From Prevotellaceae bacterium (GTDB taxonomy: Bacteria > Bacteroidota > Bacteroidia > Bacteroidales > UBA932): 9,565 nucleotides of DNA. Position numbers and translations under genes: made by a program. Positions 1 through 6,288 of the stretch are shown piece after piece. The stretch spans positions 1 through 9,565 of the forward strand of contig JAIROQ010000099.1 in the NCBI GenBank assembly GCA_031257455.1, written 5' to 3'. The notes beneath the pieces were generated by a model. It was not told the DNA's origin, did not search any database, and was given only the letters and a program-made list of their open reading frames with translations. Position 1 is the first letter of the stretch. Each line of letters begins with the position of its first letter.

Positions 1-15
1 TTTTTACGAGCCGGA

Positions 16-63
16 TTGCCTGAAAGGCAAAATTTTCATAACCGCAGGTCGCAGACCTGCGGT
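16..63 (+). repeat. Composite palindromic module (two hairpins joined by ATTTTCATA)
   Basis: The first hairpin has a 6-bp stem TTGCCT/AGGCAA around a GAA loop (16-30). A linker containing ATTTTCATA follows. The second hairpin has a 10-bp perfect stem ACCGCAGGTC/GACCTGCGGT around GCA (41-63). The same arrangement occurs inverted at 187-242 with different stem sequences. It resembles REP/BIME-type intergenic palindromes; the family assignment is inference. Confidence 0.7.
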
Positions 64-83
64 ACAGAATACCCCCACAATCT

Positions 84-108
84 CTGCCTGAAAGGCAGGA
101 CTTTCATA
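84..108 (+). repeat. Partial copy of the palindromic module (first hairpin plus linker)
   Basis: A CTGCCT/AGGCAG stem with a GAA loop (84-98) is followed by a CTTTCATA linker. Positions 85-108 match 17-40 at 21 of 24 bases. No second hairpin follows, so this appears to be a half module. Positions 84-100 are also a perfect 17-nt inverted match to 151-167. Confidence 0.65.
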
Positions 109-150
109 GAGTTATTCCATGTTGTTTGAAACATAAGTTTAACTACGTTG

Positions 151-167
151 TCCTGCCTTTCAGGCAG
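151..167 (-). repeat. Inverted copy of the first hairpin
   Basis: TCCTGCCTTTCAGGCAG is the exact reverse complement of 84-100, so the two could pair over a 50-nt loop, or each could fold alone into a 6-bp stem with a 3-nt loop. The sequence beyond the match diverges and no linker or second hairpin is present. Confidence 0.65.
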
Positions 168-186
168 ACGATAGTTGTCGATGTTT

Positions 187-242
187 CCGCAGACTGCGCT
201 ATCGCTTGTCTGCGGTTATGAAAATCCGACTTTTCAAGTCGG
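187..242 (-). repeat. Composite palindromic module, inverted copy
   Basis: Read on the minus strand, this begins with a 7-bp stem CCGACTT/AAGTCGG around GAA (226-242). ATTTTCATAA follows, then a hairpin with an 8-bp outer stem CCGCAGAC/GTCTGCGG (187-215) whose loop holds a further GCG/CGC pair. Positions 210-225 are the exact reverse complement of 32-47. The linker and architecture are kept relative to 16-63, while the stems have changed in a compensated way. Confidence 0.7.
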
Positions 243-267
243 TTGTCGTCATCCGAAAAAACGACAA
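243..267. repeat. Additional 7-bp inverted repeat
   Basis: TTGTCGT (243-249) pairs perfectly with ACGACAA (261-267) over an 11-nt loop, directly abutting the preceding module. It lacks a GC-rich stem and a following T run, so it is not a convincing terminator on either strand. Confidence 0.45.
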
Positions 268-425
268 TTTGAAATGCACCCGTCTCATAAGGCTAAAAAT
301 TTTTTCTATGATTGCATTGTTAATAACTTATTTTTTGGCCTTCTATAAACATATTAAATAAGTGCATATAAATAAATTAACATAAAATTGTTAAAGGTTA
401 TTATTTAGATGGTTAAAAACTTTTG
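268..425. other. AT-rich intergenic stretch with no recognised feature
   Basis: Together with 1-267 this makes a gene-free region of about 500 bases before mraZ. It has many short A and T runs but no convincing gene, tRNA, terminator or second promoter. It may serve as upstream regulatory DNA for the operon, but nothing in it proves this. Confidence 0.5.
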
Positions 426-468
426 TGTATTAAAATGGAAGAAATTGTATTAAAATGGAAGAAATTGT
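426..468 (+). promoter_or_regulatory. Candidate MraZ operator: perfect 20-bp tandem repeat
   Basis: The 20-mer TGTATTAAAATGGAAGAAAT occurs at 426-445 and again without change at 446-465, followed by TGT. TG steps therefore fall at 426, 436, 446, 456 and 466, exactly 10 bp apart, and TGGAA boxes fall at 436 and 456. Known MraZ proteins bind upstream of their own gene at short direct repeats, in E. coli TGGG boxes spaced 10 bp apart. The phasing, the TGG core and the position overlapping the promoter fit an autoregulatory site. The role is inferred. Confidence 0.6.
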
Positions 469-477
469 TTAACTTTG
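445..477 (+). promoter_or_regulatory. Candidate Bacteroidota-type promoter of the dcw operon
   Basis: TAACTTTG at 470-477 matches the Bacteroidota -7 consensus TAnnTTTG. A TTG at 445-447 lies 22 bases upstream, a plausible -33 element at the long end of normal spacing. Transcription would start near 483-486, giving a leader of about 25 nt before the mraZ ATG. The -33 element lies within the tandem repeat and the -7 element just after it, so a protein bound there would block polymerase. Confidence 0.6.
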
Positions 478-509
478 CAGTTGTGTAATTATAACCACAA
501 CGCTGTAAC

Positions 510-974
510 ATGGCAAATTTTTTTGGAAAATATACAGTTTTACTGGATGACAAAGGTCGTCTGGTGCTTCCATCGAAATTCCGGGAAGAAGGAACAGCAT
601 TTGTGATTGAGAAAGGGCTGGAAGAACCTTTTTTGGAAATGTACACGAAAAAAGAATGGGAACAACATGCCGAAGAGAAGAAAAAAGAATTTGATTTTTA
701 CGAAACGGAAGACCGCAAACTTTGGCGCAGTTATATGAATAATTGTATTGATGTCATTCCCGATGAAAAAACCGGACGAATTGTTATCCCGCTTCATTTA
801 TTAAATAAGATTGGCGTTAAGAAGGATGTTGTATTCGCCGGGCAATACCGCAATATTGAAATCTGGGCAAAAGAAGTTTGGGAAAATATGGGCATGTTGG
901 ATGATGCAGATTACGATGCGGCAATGAAGAAAAAATTGGGTCGTAAAAAAAATAATTCTTCATCAAATACATGA
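510..974 (+). CDS. mraZ: Transcriptional regulator MraZ
   Basis: MraZ is the conserved first gene of dcw clusters. It is a DNA-binding protein that forms rings and represses its own operon in E. coli. The 154 residues contain the two expected AbrB/MazE-like halves: DDKGRLVLP at about 13-21 and the matching DEKTGRIVIP at about 85-94. The length fits the family (about 140-155). A Lys/Asn/Ser-rich tail ends the protein. The ATG at 510 is preceded by AT-rich sequence without a Shine-Dalgarno, normal for this phylum, and lies about 33 bases after the -7 element. rsmH begins 22 bases after the stop. The phased repeat just upstream is its likely binding site, which suggests feedback control of the cluster. 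Identification is secure; the regulatory role is transferred from studied homologues. Confidence 0.95.
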   Translation: MANFFGKYTVLLDDKGRLVLPSKFREEGTAFVIEKGLEEPFLEMYTKKEWEQHAEEKKKEFDFYETEDRKLWRSYMNNCIDVIPDEKTGRIVIPLHLLNKIGVKKDVVFAGQYRNIEIWAKEVWENMGMLDDADYDAAMKKKLGRKKNNSSSNT

Positions 975-996
975 TTTTTTTTAACACCTTAATGTT

Positions 997-1896
997 ATGT
1001 CTGCCTACCACACACCGGTTTTATTGCACGAGAGCATTGAGGCGCTTTGCGTGAAATCCGGCGGCACGTATGTAGATGCTACGTTTGGCGGCGGCGGACA
1101 TTCGCGCGAAATTCTAAAACAGTTGTACGAGGGACGGCTCATTGCCTTCGACCGCGATGATGAAGCGGCAAAAAACACTTTTGACAACAAACATTTTACG
1201 CTTATCCGAAATAATTTCCGTTACCTCCGCAACCTTTTACGTTATGAGGGCGTAGAACAGGTTGACGGCATTCTTGCCGATCTTGGCGTGTCTTCGCATC
1301 AGTTCGATACGCCGGAACGTGGCTTTTCATTTCGTTTCGATGCAGCATTGGATATGCGTATGAACAGGCAATCGGCGCTGACAGCGGCAAAAGTGGTGAA
1401 TACATATAGCGAACAGGATTTGCACTATATTTTTAAAATGTACGGCGAAGTGGATAATGCAGTAAAAGTAGTGCGTTTCATTATTACGCGCCGCAACGAA
1501 CAACCGATAGAGACCGTTGGGGCGTTGGTGGAAGCCGTAAAACCATGTATGCCCCGCCAAGCGGAACATAAATATTTGGCAAAAATTTTTCAAGCATTGC
1601 GCATGGAAGTGAATGCCGAAATGCAGGCATTGGAACAATTGCTTATGCAATCGTTAAAACTCCTGAAAACGCAGGCACGTTTAGTTGTTATCACTTACCA
1701 TTCGTTAGAAGACCGCATGGTAAAAAACTTCATGCGCACCGGAAATGTGGATGGGAAAATAGAAAAAGATTTTTTTGGAAACGAACAAACGCCGTTTATC
1801 GTAATCACCAAAAAGGCAATAACGCCAACGGAAGTAGAGATACAAGCAAACACGCGGGCGCGTAGTGCAAAATTGAGGATAGCCGAGAAACGGTAA
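997..1896 (+). CDS. rsmH: 16S rRNA (cytosine(1402)-N(4))-methyltransferase RsmH
   Basis: RsmH (MraW) transfers a methyl group from S-adenosylmethionine to N4 of C1402 in the decoding centre of 16S rRNA. At 299 residues it has the usual length. The SAM-binding region is visible as DATFGGGGHS (27-36) and FDRD (51-54), followed by the family signature ADLGVSSHQ (94-102) and GFSFRFDAALDMRM. Nearer the C-terminus are the conserved TYHSLEDRMVKNF and NTRARSAKLRIAEK segments. No lesion is seen. The ATG at 997 gives the normal N-terminus (YHTPVLLHE). The gene follows mraZ by 22 bases and precedes the ftsL-like gene by 15, so it is almost certainly cotranscribed. Confidence 0.96.
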   Translation: MSAYHTPVLLHESIEALCVKSGGTYVDATFGGGGHSREILKQLYEGRLIAFDRDDEAAKNTFDNKHFTLIRNNFRYLRNLLRYEGVEQVDGILADLGVSSHQFDTPERGFSFRFDAALDMRMNRQSALTAAKVVNTYSEQDLHYIFKMYGEVDNAVKVVRFIITRRNEQPIETVGALVEAVKPCMPRQAEHKYLAKIFQALRMEVNAEMQALEQLLMQSLKLLKTQARLVVITYHSLEDRMVKNFMRTGNVDGKIEKDFFGNEQTPFIVITKKAITPTEVEIQANTRARSAKLRIAEKR

Positions 1897-1911
1897 AAAC
1901 CGGACAAGAAA

Positions 1912-2244
1912 ATGGATAAGAAAACACATAGGATAAATGTAATACGCCGTTTGTTTTCCGGCGATTTACTGGTGAACGAGATGCTGAATAAACACGGCAG
2001 GTATTTAATTTGCTTGGTCGTCTTTGCATTGTTGTATATAGCATTTCATTACAATATGGCACAAACGGTAAAGCAGACACGGCAACTGGAGCGGGAAGTA
2101 AAAAATTTGCAAGCAGAATATGCGACCAAAGCCTCCGAATTGATGCGTTTGAGCAAGCAGTCAGAAATAATACGAATGTTGAATGCACGCAATATTACAA
2201 CGGTTAGCGCACCCAAAGCGCCGCCAAAGCGAATAAAACAATAA
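1912..2244 (+). CDS. ftsL: FtsL-like cell division protein
   Basis: This is a small bitopic membrane protein of 110 residues between rsmH and ftsI, the standard place for ftsL. A basic cytoplasmic N-terminus (residues 1-30) leads to one hydrophobic segment at about 31-47 (YLICLVVFALLYIAF). A periplasmic stretch of charged, Leu-containing sequence at about 50-90 (QTRQLEREVKNLQAEYATKASELMRL) should form a coiled coil. The tail is Lys/Pro-rich. This topology is that of FtsL, which pairs through its coiled coil with the FtsB/DivIC partner and helps activate FtsWI at the septum. FtsL sequences are poorly conserved, so the call rests on topology, size and position. The stop is 33 bases before ftsI. 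Confidence 0.82.
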   Translation: MDKKTHRINVIRRLFSGDLLVNEMLNKHGRYLICLVVFALLYIAFHYNMAQTVKQTRQLEREVKNLQAEYATKASELMRLSKQSEIIRMLNARNITTVSAPKAPPKRIKQ

Positions 2245-2277
2245 ATAGATGTTAATAGATTTTAATCCTCATTAAAT

Positions 2278-4377
2278 ATGTCTGAAAACAATCATATAAT
2301 CCGGCGAATTGAGCTTGTGTATTGGCTGGTTGTGTTATTTGGCCTAATTATTATGGCGCGAATTATATACTTGCAATTTAACACGGACTTGCGTGAAAAA
2401 GGTGAAGAAATCAGCATTAAACAAGAAGATTTACCGGCATTGCGCGGCAATATTTTAGCCAATGACGGAAGGGTATTGGCCATTTCGTTACCTTACTACG
2501 AGCTATTTATCGACTGTACCGTAGCGCCGGAACCGGTATTCAATGAACATATCGGCGCGTTGTCGGCAGCAATGGCGAAATTTTTTAAAGACAAAACAGC
2601 GGAACAATATAAAAGGGAACTCATCAAAGCGCGTGAGGAAGAAAAACGTTACAAGCGTTTAAATCCGCGATTGGTAAACTATACAGAATTACAAACGGTG
2701 AAAACTTTTCCCTTGCTGAATTTGGGGCGTAACAAAGGCGGACTGATTGTCGAACAAAAAAGCCGGCGCAAAAATCCATACGACCGGCTGGCATACCGCA
2801 CCATTGGATGGAAAAAGGCAGGAGGCGTGGGCGTGGGTATCGAAGACGCTTTCGACAGCTACTTACGCGGAACTCCGGGAAAACGCATGGTGCAACGCCT
2901 TCCGGGCGGCGAATGGATGCCGCTTAGCAGCGATGTGGATATATCGCCGCGAGACGGCATGAATGTCGTTACTACGCTGGACGTAGATATTCAGGACGCC
3001 GCAGAAACAGCGCTGCGGGCGCAATTAAGAGAAACACCCGTTTTTGAAGCCGGCACGGCTATTGTTATGGAAGTAGCTACAGGCGAAATCCGCGCTATCG
3101 CCAATATGAAACGCAATGCCAACGGCAGCTATGACGAAGCATTTAATTACGCCATTGGTTGGGCTACTGAGCCGGGCTCAACCTTCAAATTAGCTACCTT
3201 GATTGCCTTGTTGGAAGATAATAACATGTCCCTGTCCACGCCGGTGGATGTGGGCAACGGACAATGGAAATATTATGACAAGTGGTTTCGTGATGCCCAT
3301 GCCGGATTGGGCATTGTTTCGTTGCAAGAAATTTTTGAACAATCGTCTAATGTCGGTTTCGCAAAAAGCGCCGTACAGTACTATGCAAAAGGGAAAGAGC
3401 AACAATTTGTGGACAGATTGTACAACATGAATTTGAATAAACACATAGGTTTGCAAATTAAAGGAGAAGCAAATCCTACTATCGGTTATCCGGGCGACAA
3501 AACATGGTCGGGGCTTTCCATCCCAATGATGGCAATGGGTTATGAAGTATTGCTAACGCCGATACACACGCTTACGCTATATAATGCAGTGGCGAATAAT
3601 GGTAAAATGGTAAAGCCGAAATTCGTGAAAGCCATAGTGGACAAGCGAGGCATAACGCAAAAAGAATTTTCTACGGAACTCATCAGTAGTTCGATTTGTT
3701 CGCCCGATGTACTGGCGGACGTACATAAAGCCTTGCGCAGCACCGTAGAGAAGGGTACGGCAAAAAAAATTAATGATAACCGTTATCATATTTCCGGAAA
3801 AACAGGCACGTCTCGTTTAGTATTTAATGGCGTATATGAACAAAACGGGTTCAAAAAACACCAGGCATCGTTTGTCGGATTTTTCCCTTCCGATGCGCCC
3901 AAATACAGCGCCATTGTGGTATTGTACTCGGAAAAAACAAGAGATAATTTTTATGGCGCTACATGGGCGGCGCCGGTATTTAAACAAATTGCCGACAAAT
4001 TATATGTAGCCGACAACGATTGGATTCCAACGGCACAAGCGGAAAAGAGAACTATGCCTTTGGTGAAAGGCGGGAAGAAAACGGAAGTATCGGAAGCGTT
4101 GGATGAACTGAATATCCCTTTACAAGCGCAACCGAAGAACGTACAATGGGTAGGCGTATTGAGTAAAGAAGACTGCATACAGGAAGTAACAAAAAAAATA
4201 ACCACTAACGAAATTCCGTCAGTGGTGAATATGGGTTTAAAAGATGCTTTGTTTTTATTGGAGAATATGGACTTGAACGTACTGTTTTCAGGCAAGGGAC
4301 GCGTGTTGAAACAATCGCCGGAAGCCGGAACGAAGCTCGTAAAAGGCCAACGAATTTTTCTGGAATTGGGAACTTGA
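2278..4377 (+). CDS. ftsI: Septal peptidoglycan transpeptidase FtsI (class B PBP with PASTA domain)
   Basis: This class B penicillin-binding protein cross-links septal peptidoglycan together with the FtsW glycosyltransferase. The 699 residues begin with one membrane anchor at about 13-30. A dimerisation or pedestal domain follows (LRGNILANDGRVLA near 55-70). The transpeptidase domain carries all three catalytic motifs: S301-T-F-K304 with the nucleophilic serine, S356-S-N358, and K508-T-G510. The C-terminal 55 residues (about 645-699) form a PASTA domain (PSVVNMGLKDALFLLE, then SPEAGTKLVKGQ), common in Bacteroidota FtsI and in Firmicutes SpoVD/PBP2X. Length and motifs are complete. The gene ends with TGA immediately followed by TAG, 22 bases before murE. 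Confidence 0.95.
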   Translation: MSENNHIIRRIELVYWLVVLFGLIIMARIIYLQFNTDLREKGEEISIKQEDLPALRGNILANDGRVLAISLPYYELFIDCTVAPEPVFNEHIGALSAAMAKFFKDKTAEQYKRELIKAREEEKRYKRLNPRLVNYTELQTVKTFPLLNLGRNKGGLIVEQKSRRKNPYDRLAYRTIGWKKAGGVGVGIEDAFDSYLRGTPGKRMVQRLPGGEWMPLSSDVDISPRDGMNVVTTLDVDIQDAAETALRAQLRETPVFEAGTAIVMEVATGEIRAIANMKRNANGSYDEAFNYAIGWATEPGSTFKLATLIALLEDNNMSLSTPVDVGNGQWKYYDKWFRDAHAGLGIVSLQEIFEQSSNVGFAKSAVQYYAKGKEQQFVDRLYNMNLNKHIGLQIKGEANPTIGYPGDKTWSGLSIPMMAMGYEVLLTPIHTLTLYNAVANNGKMVKPKFVKAIVDKRGITQKEFSTELISSSICSPDVLADVHKALRSTVEKGTAKKINDNRYHISGKTGTSRLVFNGVYEQNGFKKHQASFVGFFPSDAPKYSAIVVLYSEKTRDNFYGATWAAPVFKQIADKLYVADNDWIPTAQAEKRTMPLVKGGKKTEVSEALDELNIPLQAQPKNVQWVGVLSKEDCIQEVTKKITTNEIPSVVNMGLKDALFLLENMDLNVLFSGKGRVLKQSPEAGTKLVKGQRIFLELGT

Positions 4378-4399
4378 TAGCATCAGAAATTAAAATTTA

Positions 4400-5884
4400 A
4401 TGAATTTAGCAGATTTAATAAAAGATTTGCAGCCCTTGGAAATAAAGGGTGTTCCGGCGATAGAAATTACGTCATTAGGACTTAATTCGCAAACGGTAAC
4501 AAACGGACAGTTGTTTTTTGCCCTGCGTGGAGAGAATACAGACGGGCATCGTTTTATTGCAGATGCCACCGCGAAAGGCGCTGTAGCTGTTGTATGCGAA
4601 CAATTGCCCGAAAAGCAGGAAGAAAAGATTTGTTATATCGTGGTGAAAAACACACATGCGGCAATGGGAAAAATAGCGGCAACGTTCTACGGCAATCCTT
4701 CGAAACACCTGCAATTAGTGGGTATCACAGGCACTAATGGAAAAACCACTACAGTAACATTGTTGTACCGTTTATTCCGTGCCACAGGTTACAAAACCGG
4801 ATTGTTATCAACTGTAACTAATTTTATTGATAACGTGGAAATCCCTGCTACGCATACGACACCCGATGCCATTACCTTAAATAAATTGCTGGCGGAAATG
4901 GTACAGGCAGGTTGCACTTATTGTTTTATGGAAGTCAGTTCACATGCTATCGTACAGGAACGGATAGCCGGATTGCTCTTTACCGGCGCGCTGTTCAGCA
5001 ATATCACGCATGACCACCTTGACTATCACAAAACATTCGGCGAATACATTCGCGCCAAAAAACTATTTTTCGATAACTTGCCGGAAACGGCCTTTGCGCT
5101 GGTGAATGCGGACGACAGGAACGGCCGCGTGATGGTACAAAATACCAAAGCAAAAGTAAAAACTTATTCATTGCAGACTTTGGCAGACTTTCATTGCCGG
5201 ATAATCGAGAAATCATTTGATGGGATGCAGTTGCTAATTAACAATACGGAAGTATGGACGCCATTTATCGGTGCATTCAACGCTTACAATTTATTATCGG
5301 TTTACGCGACTGCGCAACTGTTGGGCGTTGAAAAAAACGAAGCCTTGCGCCTGTTAAGCGCAATGGGGCCTGTGGCCGGCCGTTTTGAAAAAGTATATGG
5401 AACACAACGGACAGCACACAAACAGCCGTTAACTGTAATCGTTGATTATGCGCACACGCCTGATGCGTTGCAAAATGTATTGAATACCATTAATGACATC
5501 CGTTGCGATGAACAGTTAATTACCGTAGTCGGTTGCGGCGGAAACCGTGATGCGGCAAAACGCCCGGTAATGGCGTGCATGGCGGTTGACAACAGCGATA
5601 AAACCATTTTTACCTCCGACAATCCGCGTTTTGAAGACCCCGAAGCTATTTTAGCGGACATGAAAGCGGGATTGGACGCGGCGCAACGAAGTAAAGCGTT
5701 ATTCATTACCGAACGCCGTGAAGCTGTCCGCGCCGCTTTGATGCTGGCGCAATCCGGCAGCGCCATTGTGTTGATTGCCGGAAAGGGACATGAAACTTAT
5801 CAGGAAATAAAAGGCGTGAAAATACATTTCGATGATAAAGAAACGGCGCTGGAACTTTTGCACGAAACAGGGACGAAAAAATGA
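4400..5884 (+). CDS. murE: UDP-N-acetylmuramoyl-L-alanyl-D-glutamate--2,6-diaminopimelate ligase MurE
   Basis: MurE is the cytoplasmic ATP-dependent ligase that adds the third residue to the peptidoglycan stem peptide. The 494 residues show the Mur ligase order: an N-terminal UDP-substrate domain, the ATP-binding loop GTNGKTT at 111-117, the central domain with HTTPDA and the AKKLFF segment, then the C-terminal domain with VDYAHTPDAL and KGHETYQ. The substrate-selecting motif DNPR is at 407-410 (TSDNPRFEDP), which marks enzymes that use meso-diaminopimelate rather than lysine. The stop codon overlaps the ATG of the next open frame as ATGA, an arrangement typical of translational coupling. Here the next frame is not mraY but the repeat-rich insert. 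Confidence 0.96.
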   Translation: MNLADLIKDLQPLEIKGVPAIEITSLGLNSQTVTNGQLFFALRGENTDGHRFIADATAKGAVAVVCEQLPEKQEEKICYIVVKNTHAAMGKIAATFYGNPSKHLQLVGITGTNGKTTTVTLLYRLFRATGYKTGLLSTVTNFIDNVEIPATHTTPDAITLNKLLAEMVQAGCTYCFMEVSSHAIVQERIAGLLFTGALFSNITHDHLDYHKTFGEYIRAKKLFFDNLPETAFALVNADDRNGRVMVQNTKAKVKTYSLQTLADFHCRIIEKSFDGMQLLINNTEVWTPFIGAFNAYNLLSVYATAQLLGVEKNEALRLLSAMGPVAGRFEKVYGTQRTAHKQPLTVIVDYAHTPDALQNVLNTINDIRCDEQLITVVGCGGNRDAAKRPVMACMAVDNSDKTIFTSDNPRFEDPEAILADMKAGLDAAQRSKALFITERREAVRAALMLAQSGSAIVLIAGKGHETYQEIKGVKIHFDDKETALELLHETGTKK

Positions 5885-6276
5885 AACCGTTATACGATAT
5901 TAGGAAAAAAAACAGCCTTTACGCCGGCAGAACCGGTGATTTCGGGGTGAAAACGCCCCATTTCGGGGTGAAAACGCACTTTTGCGGCGAAAAAGCATGC
6001 TCTTTTCGTGAAAAAGAGCATGCTTTTAACGGAAAAGTTTACTCTTTTCGTGAAAAAGAGCATGCTTTTAGCGGAAAAGATTACTCTTTTCGTGAAAAAG
6101 AGCGTGCTTTTAGCGGAAAAGTTTACTCTTTTCGTAAAAAAGAGCGTGTTTTTAGCGGAAAAGTTTACTCTTTTCGTGAAAAAGAGCGTGTTTTTAGCGG
6201 AAAAGTTTACTCTTTTCGTGAAAAAGAGCGTGCTTCCGGTGACAATGTATGCACAACTATTCCAAGTAATCTTTAA
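5881..6276 (+). CDS. Possible repeat-encoded basic protein, unknown function
   Basis: This is a 131-codon open frame whose ATG overlaps the murE stop (ATGA) and whose end is 12 bases before the next gene. After about 20 ordinary residues it consists of heptads of pattern F-x-x-K-x-x-x, for example FGVKTPH, FREKEHA and FSGKVYS. Pairs of heptads form 14-residue units such as YSFREKEHAFSGKV, about six of them with the last degenerate. The composition is rich in Lys, Arg, Glu, Phe and Ser; there is no signal peptide or membrane segment. For translation: the murE overlap, the tight spacing and an uninterrupted frame. Against: a repeat whose length is a multiple of three keeps frames open by chance, and one other + frame and one - frame are open too. 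It may instead be untranslated repeat DNA. I know no homologue. Confidence 0.35.
   Translation: MKPLYDIRKKNSLYAGRTGDFGVKTPHFGVKTHFCGEKACSFREKEHAFNGKVYSFREKEHAFSGKDYSFREKERAFSGKVYSFRKKERVFSGKVYSFREKERVFSGKVYSFREKERASGDNVCTTIPSNL
5941..6234. repeat. Tandem array: fourteen 21-nt units, mostly organised as 42-nt units
   Basis: The first two units (from 5941 and 5962) share TTCGGGGTGAAAACGC and the third (5983) is degenerate. From 6004 the units alternate between a TTTTCGTGAAAAAGAG type and a TTTTAGCGGAAAAGT type, giving a 42-nt higher-order repeat. The 19-nt inverted repeat CTCTTTTCGTGAAAAAGAG, or a one-base variant of it in the fourth copy, starts at 6000, 6042, 6084, 6126, 6168 and 6210. Unit sequence drifts along the array (CAT to CGT, GCT to GTT), as expected from local duplication. 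T4 and A4-5 tracts alternate about every 10.5 bp on average. Confidence 0.9.
5991..6027 (+). repeat. Perfect 16-bp inverted repeat, possible attenuator hairpin
   Basis: AAAAGCATGCTCTTTT (5991-6006) is the exact reverse complement of AAAAGAGCATGCTTTT (6012-6027), with loop CGTGA. It is by far the strongest hairpin in the array, because the degenerate unit before it supplies a matching GCATGC. It lies about 107 bases after murE. Its right arm ends in only four Ts, so strong termination is not expected, but pausing or RNA processing is possible. Confidence 0.7.
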
Positions 6277-6288
6277 AATATAAAACGT

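Noticed and set aside
243..267. Inverted repeat considered as a rho-independent terminator for an upstream gene
   Set aside because: The stem is short, the loop is 11 nt and only three Ts follow; no upstream gene is visible.
1..425. Search for a small protein or tRNA gene upstream of mraZ
   Set aside because: No frame with plausible composition and no cloverleaf or T-loop signature is present; palindromes explain the structure seen.
413..646. 77-codon minus-strand frame over the mraZ promoter and 5' end
   Set aside because: It is antisense to mraZ and the promoter region, with low-complexity composition and no family resemblance.
5941..6234. Array considered as a CRISPR
   Set aside because: Units are contiguous with a 21/42-nt period and have no unique spacers; there are no cas genes.
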